This document shows positions 7,915 to 14,704 of a DNA stretch of 16,158 bases, one piece after another. The notes beneath the pieces were generated by a model. That model worked only from the letters and a program-made list of their open reading frames with translations. It was not told the DNA's origin and made no database searches. Every line of letters starts with the position of its first letter. Positions within the stretch are counted from its first letter, which is position 1. Made by a program: the position numbers and the translations under genes. The stretch spans positions 1 through 16,158 of the forward strand of contig JAHENH010000131.1 in assembly GCA_018609935.1 (NCBI GenBank). Reading direction: 5' to 3'. This DNA comes from Halobacteriales archaeon. GTDB lineage: Archaea; Halobacteriota; Halobacteria; Halorutilales; JAHENH01.

Positions 7915-7927
7915 AAAATAAATAATT

Positions 7928-8293
7928 ATGAAAGATATTTTTGTATACGGAACTCTTAGAGTTGGAAAAGGAAATTTTAGGAATTTTTCAAGAAGGTATA
8001 ATATTGAAGTAATTGAGGAAGGAGTTCCTATTTATGGATATCAAATGAGTTCAGCAGGAATTCCTTTTACTTACTTTACAGAAGATAATAATGATGTAGT
8101 ATATGGAGATATTCTTCGAGTAGATGATGAGGGAGTAGAAGCAATTGATAGAATGGAACTCGGAGCAGGATATTACATTAGTGAAGTACAGCCTCTAGGA
8201 CATTCAGAAACCTATAGAGCTTATCTCTATCGAGAATCTGAAGTTCCTAGGATGGCAAGTGTCGTAACAAGTGGAAACTTTAAATCTGTCTAA
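7928..8293 (+). CDS. Gamma-glutamylcyclotransferase-like protein (AIG2/GGCT fold)
   Basis: The 121-residue protein has the two hallmarks of the GGCT/AIG2-like family: the N-terminal substrate-binding loop IFVYGTLRVGKGN (residues 4-16) and the element IDRMELGAGYY with Glu77 in the place of the catalytic acid, followed by the strand ending RAYLY. The length is typical of small bacterial members such as YtfP. Known family members cyclise and release a gamma-glutamyl group as 5-oxoproline from gamma-glutamyl amines or peptides. It is the first gene after a terminator, with an AT-rich leader (TTTTAAAATAAATAATT before the ATG), so it may have its own promoter. It ends one base before the class II amidotransferase start. 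In this cassette it is a second candidate for removing or editing gamma-glutamyl groups. Substrate unknown. Confidence 0.9.
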   Translation: MKDIFVYGTLRVGKGNFRNFSRRYNIEVIEEGVPIYGYQMSSAGIPFTYFTEDNNDVVYGDILRVDDEGVEAIDRMELGAGYYISEVQPLGHSETYRAYLYRESEVPRMASVVTSGNFKSV

Positions 8294-8294
8294 A

Positions 8295-9704
8295 ATGTGT
8301 GGTATTTTTGGCTACATTGGCCAGCAGGAATTCGATAGAAAAAACATAAAACTACTTGGATTATTTAATGAAGATAGAGGAACAGATTCAACTGGGATCT
8401 ATAATCATTACAAAGATCTTGATTTTGACAAAAGACTTCTAAAAGAGAATACAAAGATCAGTAATTCTGATATTCTAACCAATAACATCAAAAGATCTAG
8501 ACTCTTAATTGGCCATACTCGAAATAGTTCTGTTGGATCTACTAAATTCGCCAATATCCATCCTCTACAATTCAATGACAATATATGTGGTGTTCACAAT
8601 GGAACTATTTCTAATTATAAAGAGCTTGCAGAGAAATATGGAGTATCTGTAAGCAATAATAATTCAGATAGTTACATTCTATTTGAGATCCTAGGAAAGA
8701 CCGGAGGAGATATTGAAACAGTTCTAGCAGATATAGAGGGTCAAGCAACTCTTGCTTTCACTCTCAATGATGATAGACTCTATCTCTATAGAAAAGATAA
8801 TCAAAGACCTCTTTATACTTCTCATTTTCATTTCCCTAATAGTGGAGTGGATGATGATTCACTCTATTTTTCTTCTACTGAAGAATCTCTGAAAGCCATT
8901 GATGAAGTTCCCAGTGATAGTGTCAAAGCTCTAAAGACTGGAGTTGTCTATGAGTACGATCTCGATGTAAATCTAAGAGGTGAGTATGAAATAAAAGAAA
9001 ACCCCAAGAAACCAAAAGCTAGCACTACTCCAACTAGAAGTGGTAGCTATACTGGAAACTATACATCTGGCAGTAGAAGTAGGAATTATGGAGATTATTA
9101 TGATTGGGATTGGTGGAATGATCCAGGTGATGAGCAACTTGCTAATATCTTCAGTCCTAAGAATAAATCCGATCTTCCAAATATAGTATATCCTCAATCT
9201 AAGACATTCTATCAAAGTTCTCTTGATACTAAATATATAGAAAATGAGAGAATCGTAAAAGCTACTGTCTTTAAATGTGAAGGTTCTAAATATACTAAAT
9301 ATGAGCTTGAAAGTGGAGCTATATCTGTATTCAAAGGGGAGCTAAGCTACAATCCTGTTACTTACAACAGGAATACAGCTGTCGAAATCTTTGATGATCT
9401 TAGTTGTGAAGAAAGAGAGATCGTATATAATCTTCTTATGTTCGGAGATGGATCTTTTATGGAATCAACAGAAGTTATAGAAGAGGTTGATGTCCATGAA
9501 GAAGAAGTTGGAGGAAGAGATATAGCTCAAAAGCTCTTTGAGGATTACTCATTCATCTCTCTTAGTGTGGATAGAATCAAGAAGCTTGACAAAGCAGAAG
9601 ATTGTAGAGATGAAGCTGAGAACTTGGAGAAGAGATTAAGTACATTCAATAATCATATTTTGGAGATGACAGAAAATAAAATAAGAAATGATAGTTTATT
9701 ATAA
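8295..9704 (+). CDS. Class II glutamine amidotransferase with novel C-terminal region
   Basis: Residues 1-230 form an Ntn-hydrolase glutaminase domain like that of GlmS or PurF. After Met removal Cys2 (MCGIFGYIG) is the nucleophile; other motifs are LIGHTRNSSVG (R76), GVHNGTISNY (N102, G103) and NNSDSYILFEI (D125). A GTG 24 bases upstream gives a longer frame, but the family needs Cys as residue 2, so the ATG at 8295 is correct. It hydrolyses glutamine to glutamate and ammonia. No sugar-isomerase or PRTase domain follows. Instead there is a Ser/Gly/Tyr/Trp-rich linker (about 236-277, containing DYYDWDWW) and about 190 residues I do not recognise, with a helical, acidic end. It likely feeds ammonia to a ligase of this cassette, which is inference. 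The stop region overlaps the next gene by 17 bases. Confidence 0.93.
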   Translation: MCGIFGYIGQQEFDRKNIKLLGLFNEDRGTDSTGIYNHYKDLDFDKRLLKENTKISNSDILTNNIKRSRLLIGHTRNSSVGSTKFANIHPLQFNDNICGVHNGTISNYKELAEKYGVSVSNNNSDSYILFEILGKTGGDIETVLADIEGQATLAFTLNDDRLYLYRKDNQRPLYTSHFHFPNSGVDDDSLYFSSTEESLKAIDEVPSDSVKALKTGVVYEYDLDVNLRGEYEIKENPKKPKASTTPTRSGSYTGNYTSGSRSRNYGDYYDWDWWNDPGDEQLANIFSPKNKSDLPNIVYPQSKTFYQSSLDTKYIENERIVKATVFKCEGSKYTKYELESGAISVFKGELSYNPVTYNRNTAVEIFDDLSCEEREIVYNLLMFGDGSFMESTEVIEEVDVHEEEVGGRDIAQKLFEDYSFISLSVDRIKKLDKAEDCRDEAENLEKRLSTFNNHILEMTENKIRNDSLL

Positions 9705-11049
9705 AGAAGAAGGAGAGATAAAGTCTCTTGAGATTGCATCTCCTAAGAGATCGAATCTTCCAAATCCTTTTTATGAAAAAATAGATAAATGCAATGAAGT
9801 AGATAGTAATAATGCAGGACTTGAGACTTTTCCAGAAGCTAAATCCGGAGAGATATTCTTTGAAAGCGAAGAAGTAGCTAATGAATTAGGCTATAAAGAG
9901 GATCCTTATTCTGGAAAATTCATTAAATCCGAGTCCTATGATAGAAAAATGAGAGAAGCATCTCAACTTCCCAAAGCTTTCATTGGGAATTTTGATAATA
10001 CCCATATTGGGAGTGGAGATAAAGCTAAATATATCAAAGGGATCGATAGCCCTTCTTTTATCTCTACAGGTCTTCTGGATTATAAATTTGGAGTAGAGCT
10101 TGAGACTTGCTCAGGAGCTGTTCCAGTCTATACTTATCTTGAGAACCACCTTTCCCTCAAAAGTGAAAAAGATGGATCTCTCAGAGAATCTGATGGAACT
10201 CTAAGAGGTGCTGAATATGTCACTGGAATCCTTAGAGGAGATACTGGAATGAACCAGCTCTATAATATTTGCAAAGAACTAGGAAAGCGATGTAAAGTAG
10301 ATAAAAAATGTGGACTTCATGTTCATATTGGTTATACTTTCTTTACAAAGGATTTTTCTGTCTTTGCATATATTCTAGGAGAGAAGATTCAAAATGATTT
10401 CTTCTCTATTACTCCTCAATCCAGAAAGACCAATCCTTATTGCAACTTTCTTCCAGATCTAGGATATGAGAAAAGGATCAAAGATAATGGATGGAAGTAT
10501 GGAATTGAACTCTCCTATAGTGATCTCATCAGAAATCTCTCAAATGGGAGAGATCTAAGTAGTGAGATCAATAAGTTTAATCCACATCCAGAAGGAAGAT
10601 GGGCTGGATCCAACGGAAGAGGAGAGATCGAAACTCTTCAAAGACTCTTTAGATATAAGTGGCTGAATCTGATCCCATCTAATTTCAATCAGAGGAATAT
10701 CCCTCTCAAGAATAATGGAAAATTAGGAAAAGAGGTTCCTTTCTCTATTGAATTCAGGCATCATTCTGGAACACTTAATTTCAAAAAAGTTAAGAATTTT
10801 GTGCTCCTATGTATGGCTTTTGTCTATTATGTGGACAATCATAAGAGTGATATCTTAGAGAGTAAAGAGATCTATCTCGAAGATATCATCAAAGCTGCAT
10901 ATATAGGACAGCTTCAAAATGACCTCATCACTTATGTCAAAAAGAGAAGGAATAAATTCAAGAATGATACTCAAGAAGAAGAAAGAACCGAGTATGATGA
11001 GACTCCTCTTGTTGAAGATAGGAACATTAGAGAAATCGTAGAAATATGA
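9688..11049 (+). CDS. Amidoligase (Amidoligase_2 family)
   Basis: The 453-residue product has the signature of the second amidoligase family of glutamine-synthetase fold: YKFGVELE (E137 and E139), a DGSLRESDGTLRGAEYVTG segment (about 160-180), KCGLHVHIGY (H211, H213) and IEFRHHSGTLN (R357, G361). These residues are expected to bind ATP and metal and to join a carboxylate to an amine. About 130 residues before the catalytic part are unrecognised and may bind a partner or substrate. The C-terminal 60 residues are charged and probably helical. It is the second amidoligase of the cassette but differs clearly from the phiEco32-type one, so it is not a recent duplicate. It overlaps the preceding gene by 17 bases and the following helicase gene by ATGA. 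Substrate unknown. Confidence 0.92.
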   Translation: MIVYYKEEGEIKSLEIASPKRSNLPNPFYEKIDKCNEVDSNNAGLETFPEAKSGEIFFESEEVANELGYKEDPYSGKFIKSESYDRKMREASQLPKAFIGNFDNTHIGSGDKAKYIKGIDSPSFISTGLLDYKFGVELETCSGAVPVYTYLENHLSLKSEKDGSLRESDGTLRGAEYVTGILRGDTGMNQLYNICKELGKRCKVDKKCGLHVHIGYTFFTKDFSVFAYILGEKIQNDFFSITPQSRKTNPYCNFLPDLGYEKRIKDNGWKYGIELSYSDLIRNLSNGRDLSSEINKFNPHPEGRWAGSNGRGEIETLQRLFRYKWLNLIPSNFNQRNIPLKNNGKLGKEVPFSIEFRHHSGTLNFKKVKNFVLLCMAFVYYVDNHKSDILESKEIYLEDIIKAAYIGQLQNDLITYVKKRRNKFKNDTQEEERTEYDETPLVEDRNIREIVEI

Positions 11050-12377
11050 CACGAACAGAACGGCAACATAACATCCTCCAAAAATGGATAAACAACAAAG
11101 GAATTGGTACAGTTATAGCTGCAACAGGATTTGGCAAGACTTATCTTGGGATTCTTTCAGCTCAAAAGATCCTTGAAAAATATCCTGATGGAGATATTAT
11201 TGTTGTTGTTCCTAGAATTCCTCTTAAAGAGGAGTGGTCCAAAGCCTTTCAAAGAGCTGGGATCTCCAATTATAAGATCTATGTGGTAAATACTGCAGTT
11301 AAGAAAATTAAGGAACATGGAAAACTCAGTTGCACACATAAGATCTTTGATGAAGGCCATCGTTACATGTCGGGAAGAGAATTCCCAAAAGTAAGATCTG
11401 GTATTAAGAGTAAAACAGCTCTTTTCCTAACAGCTCATATAGAATCAGAACCTCCATTTCCCATTCTTGAAAAAGTGGGAAAAGAAGAATGTCTTAAGAA
11501 TGGTTGGGTTGCTGATCATGAAGTCTACAATTTAGCTGTTCCTCTCACTGAAGAAGAGCAGATTGAATTTGAAAAGATCAACAACAACTTCAAATATTAT
11601 GAGAGCATTCTAGGAGGAAAGTTCAATGCATTCAGCAATGCAGCTGGGTATAGGAAATTCATAAGTATCAAAAAAGAGCCTGAGAATTTCCTCATTAATA
11701 AGTACACAAATAGAGTTTTTAGAAAAAAAGATCTGTATAAGAGACTTGAAGATCCTAACGATGGGTTTGATAGAGAAGCGTTATCTAAATTCAGATCTCT
11801 AACAGATAATGAGATAGAAAAATGTTATTCAAAGGGAAGGTCTTCTATTGTGTACTATCAAGAAATGAACAAGCGAAAGAAATTACTCTGCAATTCTCTG
11901 AATAAAGTGGAAGCCATTAAAGAGATAACCAATAAGTTTCCTGACAGAAAAGGGGTTGTCTTCTCTGAGCACACAAATTTTGCTGATCTGGTTTATCAGA
12001 ATCTGGAAGATTCGTATATTTATCATTCCAATCGAACAGATAAGCAGAACAGAGAAGCTCTCCAAGCTTTCAGAGATTCTAACTCTGGAATAATGGCTTC
12101 TGCTAGATCTCTGAATGAAGGAGTAGATATTCCTGATTGTTCACTTGGCATTGCTGCAGCTGGAAATTCTAAAGAATTGGATAATATCCAGCGAGAAGGA
12201 AGGATCATCAGAAAACAGGATAACAAAAGGGCTCTCTTCATTAATCTTTATGTGCCAGAAACTCAAGATGAGAAATGGCTCAATAAAAGACAGAAAGATG
12301 ATGCTCTCTATGTTAATTCTGTTAATGAGATCCTTGAATATGAAGAACTAGCTGAAAAAGCAGGGGGCTCCCAATAA
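11046..12377 (+). CDS. Superfamily 2 DNA/RNA helicase
   Basis: This 443-residue protein contains both RecA-like halves of an SF2 helicase. Motif I is AATGFGKT (K31), motif II is DEGH (residues 102-105), motif III is FLTAH, and the C-terminal half has GVVFSEHTNFADL, the motif V-like SLNEGVDIP and motif VI QREGRIIRK (R386, R389). The spacing and compact size resemble phage UvsW/RadD-like or general DEXH helicases without extra domains. It probably remodels branched DNA during replication or recombination in the infected cell. ATGA overlaps join it to the amidoligase gene before it, so the helicase is translated from the same message as the metabolic cassette. Its last codons lie inside a terminator hairpin. 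The exact subfamily is uncertain. Confidence 0.94.
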   Translation: MTRTERQHNILQKWINNKGIGTVIAATGFGKTYLGILSAQKILEKYPDGDIIVVVPRIPLKEEWSKAFQRAGISNYKIYVVNTAVKKIKEHGKLSCTHKIFDEGHRYMSGREFPKVRSGIKSKTALFLTAHIESEPPFPILEKVGKEECLKNGWVADHEVYNLAVPLTEEEQIEFEKINNNFKYYESILGGKFNAFSNAAGYRKFISIKKEPENFLINKYTNRVFRKKDLYKRLEDPNDGFDREALSKFRSLTDNEIEKCYSKGRSSIVYYQEMNKRKKLLCNSLNKVEAIKEITNKFPDRKGVVFSEHTNFADLVYQNLEDSYIYHSNRTDKQNREALQAFRDSNSGIMASARSLNEGVDIPDCSLGIAAAGNSKELDNIQREGRIIRKQDNKRALFINLYVPETQDEKWLNKRQKDDALYVNSVNEILEYEELAEKAGGSQ

Positions 12378-12390
12378 GGGAGCTCCCTTT
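12363..12390 (+). terminator. Intrinsic terminator overlapping the helicase stop codon
   Basis: GGGGGCTCCC pairs with GGGAGCTCCC to form a 10-bp stem with one G-U pair around the loop AATAA, followed by TTT and an A-rich stretch. The 5' arm encodes the last residues of the helicase (GGSQ) and the TAA stop occupies the last three loop bases. A ribosome reaching the stop would cover the hairpin, so translation could influence termination. The short T tract makes it weaker-looking than the others. Confidence 0.82.
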
Positions 12391-12403
12391 AAAATATCAG
12401 AAT

Positions 12404-12808
12404 ATGAGTACAGGCATAAATAATAGAAAAGAAGAATGGTACAGATTAACAGAACCATTTAACAATCCAGATTTAGATGACTGTTTAAAAAACTCTGATT
12501 TTAAACAAAAAGAAGTAGATGGACTCAAAGATAGGTATGTAAAGAAATTTAAGGATCATACTCTTCTAATAGAGACACTTAGATATGACACTCAAGTATT
12601 TATAATCAATAAAAATTTTCTGGGTATAAATACTTATAAAAAATTAGTCGCAAGTCACAATTTTAACTTTGAAGATGGTCCCTGGATAGACTATACCATA
12701 AAACAAATAAAGAGGGGTAGAAAGATTTCTCAGTTAAAAGAAGAGATAAAGGATGCCAAGGAACGTCTTCAATTAGAAAAAGCTAAAAGAGATTACTATG
12801 AAATATAG
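12404..12808 (+). CDS. Unrecognised protein with C-terminal coiled coil
   Basis: I do not recognise this 134-residue protein. It has no signal peptide or membrane segment. The N-terminal part carries scattered aromatic residues (EEWYRLTEPF), the middle is Lys-rich with a short hydrophobic core (QVFIINKNFLGINTY), and the last 30 residues (KISQLKEEIKDAKERLQLEK) form an amphipathic, probably coiled-coil helix. It is the first gene after the terminator that follows the helicase, preceded by TTTAAAATATCAGAAT, so it likely starts a new transcription unit leading to the DnaB-type helicase. Its end overlaps the next small gene by 11 bases. Position suggests an accessory part in replication, but nothing in the sequence proves it. 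Confidence 0.78.
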   Translation: MSTGINNRKEEWYRLTEPFNNPDLDDCLKNSDFKQKEVDGLKDRYVKKFKDHTLLIETLRYDTQVFIINKNFLGINTYKKLVASHNFNFEDGPWIDYTIKQIKRGRKISQLKEEIKDAKERLQLEKAKRDYYEI

Positions 12809-12953
12809 GGAACCTTTCATCAAAAGGCTCAAAAGATTCTTTTCTACTAAATCTCTTAAGAATAAGAAAAAGAAGAATGAGCTTTCTTATATGGATTATG
12901 TAAGAATAGAAGAAGAAAATAAACGTAGAATTTATGAAGAGCATTTCAGATGA
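12798..12953 (+). CDS. Small, highly basic unrecognised protein (51 aa)
   Basis: This short gene encodes 51 residues. The first half is strongly basic (IKRLKRFFSTKSLKNKKKKN) and the second half is a charged, probably helical segment (MDYVRIEEENKRRIYEEHF). It begins within the end of the preceding gene (11-base overlap) and its TGA overlaps the next ATG as ATGA at 12950-12953. The tight overlaps at both ends and the lack of any other frame covering 12809-12949 are the main support. A nucleic-acid or protein contact through the Lys-rich part is possible. I recognise no family. Confidence 0.65.
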   Translation: MKYREPFIKRLKRFFSTKSLKNKKKKNELSYMDYVRIEEENKRRIYEEHFR

Positions 12954-13576
12954 AGATAGAATTTGATACAGGTATTATAAATGAAGTTAAAGAGATTGAT
13001 AATGTTAATGAAGCTATTATTGTAACACTTTTAGCTAAAAAGAATTTTGCTAGTCTTTATCATTTCTTGTATGAATTAGATAGTGATATTGATACTAAAG
13101 AATATTTAACATGTCTTATAGTTGAAGGAGTAATTCTTCAAAGGTCTGAATTAAATTTAGAAAAAGATATCCAACAAAGTCATGATATTCCTAAGCTTCT
13201 ATATTTAAGAAAAGATATAGAACAATATACTAATCCTAGGAATGGAAATGTTCAATCTTGGATTGATGAATGGAGAAATATGTGGCCTAAAGGAGTAAAG
13301 AGTGGAGGCCATCGAGTAAGAGGAAGTAGGAATGGATGCCTCAAGAAAATGAGAAAATTCATCAAAGAGAATCCAGATTTCTCAGTAGATGAGATATTTG
13401 ATGCCACTCGAAATTATATTCTAAATAGAAAGAAGCAGAATTATGAATATATGAGAGTGGCTGAATATTTCATTGAGAAAGATAGGATGAGTGATCTAGC
13501 CTCTTGGGTCGAAGATCGAAGAGAAGGGAATGAGGAAGAGAAAGATAACAGTGAAATATTTAAGAAAGATCTTTAA
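12950..13576 (+). CDS. Unrecognised protein, candidate helicase loader or replication accessory
   Basis: The 208-residue protein has no nameable catalytic motif. Residues 1-95 are helical and acidic. Residues 104-125 hold a distinctive patch (SWIDEWRNMWPKG then SGGHRVRGSRNG) with three Trp and clustered Arg, followed by helices (LKKMRKFI, SVDEIFDATRNYI, YMRVAEYFI) and SDLASWVEDRR near 181-191. Trp/Pro plus Arg-rich patches followed by a helical part ending in a 'yF...k....LasyvE' pattern are common in phage proteins encoded next to replicative helicases, and this gene overlaps the DnaB-type helicase by one base (TAATG). Helicase loading or origin-complex assembly is therefore plausible but is inference from position. 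It could also be a primosome-associated protein of another kind. Confidence 0.82.
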   Translation: MKIEFDTGIINEVKEIDNVNEAIIVTLLAKKNFASLYHFLYELDSDIDTKEYLTCLIVEGVILQRSELNLEKDIQQSHDIPKLLYLRKDIEQYTNPRNGNVQSWIDEWRNMWPKGVKSGGHRVRGSRNGCLKKMRKFIKENPDFSVDEIFDATRNYILNRKKQNYEYMRVAEYFIEKDRMSDLASWVEDRREGNEEEKDNSEIFKKDL

Positions 13577-14700
13577 TGGATCTATTTGATAGAACGATCT
13601 CAAAATTAGAGGAGAATAAAAGGATCAAAGAGGAAGGAGGATATAATTGTATTCCATTTGGACTTCCTCGATTTGAAGAAGCACTTCCTGGTATTATGCA
13701 GGGAACTTACTATATCGTCACTGCAAATAGTGGCGTAGGTAAATCTCAATTCGCTAGGAAGTATTTCCTGATCAATCCTCTTGATTTTGTGATCAATCAT
13801 CCTGACTCAGGGATAGATCTCAAGATCTTCTACTTCTCAATGGAAGAATCAGCAGATAGATTAATGTCTCATCTAATCTGTAATAGATTATATGAGCATT
13901 ATAATATCTGTATTGATGTCAATAATTTGAGAAGTATCGGAAGAGATAGTATTCTTCCTGATGAGATCCTTGAAAAGATCAAGGAGACAAGAGAATACTT
14001 TGAATCTCTTGAAGATAAGGTGGAGATATATGATGAATCCATCAATCCCTATGGGATTTATAATAAAATGAAAAATTATGCTGAAGCCAATGGGAGTTTC
14101 ACGTATAAGGACATGAGATTTTATAATGATGATGGAACATCTGAGGTAAAGAGAGTAAAAGATCAATATATTCCTGATAAACCTCATGAATATGTGATGT
14201 GTATAGTTGATCATATTTCTCTTCTAAATACTGAAAGAGATAGTCCAACTAAACACCAAGCTATTCAGAAACTCTCCTCTGAGTATTTTGTGCCTCTTAG
14301 AAATAGATATGGACATACAATCGTTAATGTCCAACAGCAAGCTGCCGATTCTGAGAAAAAGCAATATACTGTCAAAGGAGATTCTATCCTTGAGAAGGTA
14401 GAACCAAGTCTTGATGGTCTTGGTGATAATAAAATGACCCAGCGAGATGCTAATGTTGTATTAGGACTATTTGCTCCTAATAGACACAATATAGATGAAC
14501 ATGCTGGATATAATATCTCCAAGCTTCAAGATAATTATAGGAGTCTCTCTATCCTTAAAAATAGAGATGGAATGAGCGATACTCGATCCGGTCTTTACTT
14601 CGATGGAAGGACGAATTTCTTTAAAGAACTTCCAAGAGCTAAAGATGGAGATAGTATGGAGAAAGTGTTGAAGTTTAGAGAAAAAGAAATGAACAGATAA
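13576..14700 (+). CDS. DnaB-type replicative helicase core
   Basis: This 374-residue RecA-fold ATPase corresponds to the C-terminal helicase domain of DnaB. Walker A is TANSGVGKS (K56), the H1a element FYFSMEES carries the catalytic Glu90, Walker B is MCIVDHISLL (D212), and the later elements IVNVQQQAADSE and SILKNRDG match motifs H3 and the arginine-finger region. It lacks the DnaB N-terminal collar domain and has no primase domain, so it depends on other proteins for hexamer assembly or priming. A 3'-side QRDANVVLGLFAPNRH matches the part that reports target replication helicases in phages. It unwinds the phage replication fork. It starts inside the stop of the preceding gene (TAATG) and ends with TAA immediately followed by TAG, 4 bases before the next ATG. 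Confidence 0.94.
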   Translation: MDLFDRTISKLEENKRIKEEGGYNCIPFGLPRFEEALPGIMQGTYYIVTANSGVGKSQFARKYFLINPLDFVINHPDSGIDLKIFYFSMEESADRLMSHLICNRLYEHYNICIDVNNLRSIGRDSILPDEILEKIKETREYFESLEDKVEIYDESINPYGIYNKMKNYAEANGSFTYKDMRFYNDDGTSEVKRVKDQYIPDKPHEYVMCIVDHISLLNTERDSPTKHQAIQKLSSEYFVPLRNRYGHTIVNVQQQAADSEKKQYTVKGDSILEKVEPSLDGLGDNKMTQRDANVVLGLFAPNRHNIDEHAGYNISKLQDNYRSLSILKNRDGMSDTRSGLYFDGRTNFFKELPRAKDGDSMEKVLKFREKEMNR

Positions 14701-14704
14701 TAGA

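Noticed and set aside
8271..8294. Upstream GTG start for the class II glutaminase
   Set aside because: It would put eight residues before the Met-Cys and bury the catalytic N-terminal cysteine. It also overlaps the end of the GGCT-like gene.
9001..9130. Possible frameshift or gene fusion point within the glutaminase gene
   Set aside because: The frame is continuous and the low-complexity stretch reads as a linker; no broken motif or alternative start with a recognisable downstream protein was seen.
12145..12351. A 68-codon + strand frame inside the SF2 helicase
   Set aside because: It is out of frame within the conserved motif V-VI region of the helicase, has no leader, and its protein has no recognisable pattern.
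13888..14214. A 108-codon hydrophobic minus-strand frame that could look like a membrane protein
   Set aside because: It is the complement of the DnaB-type helicase between conserved motifs; Ile/Phe richness arises from the complementary strand of Asp/Glu/Lys/Asn codons.
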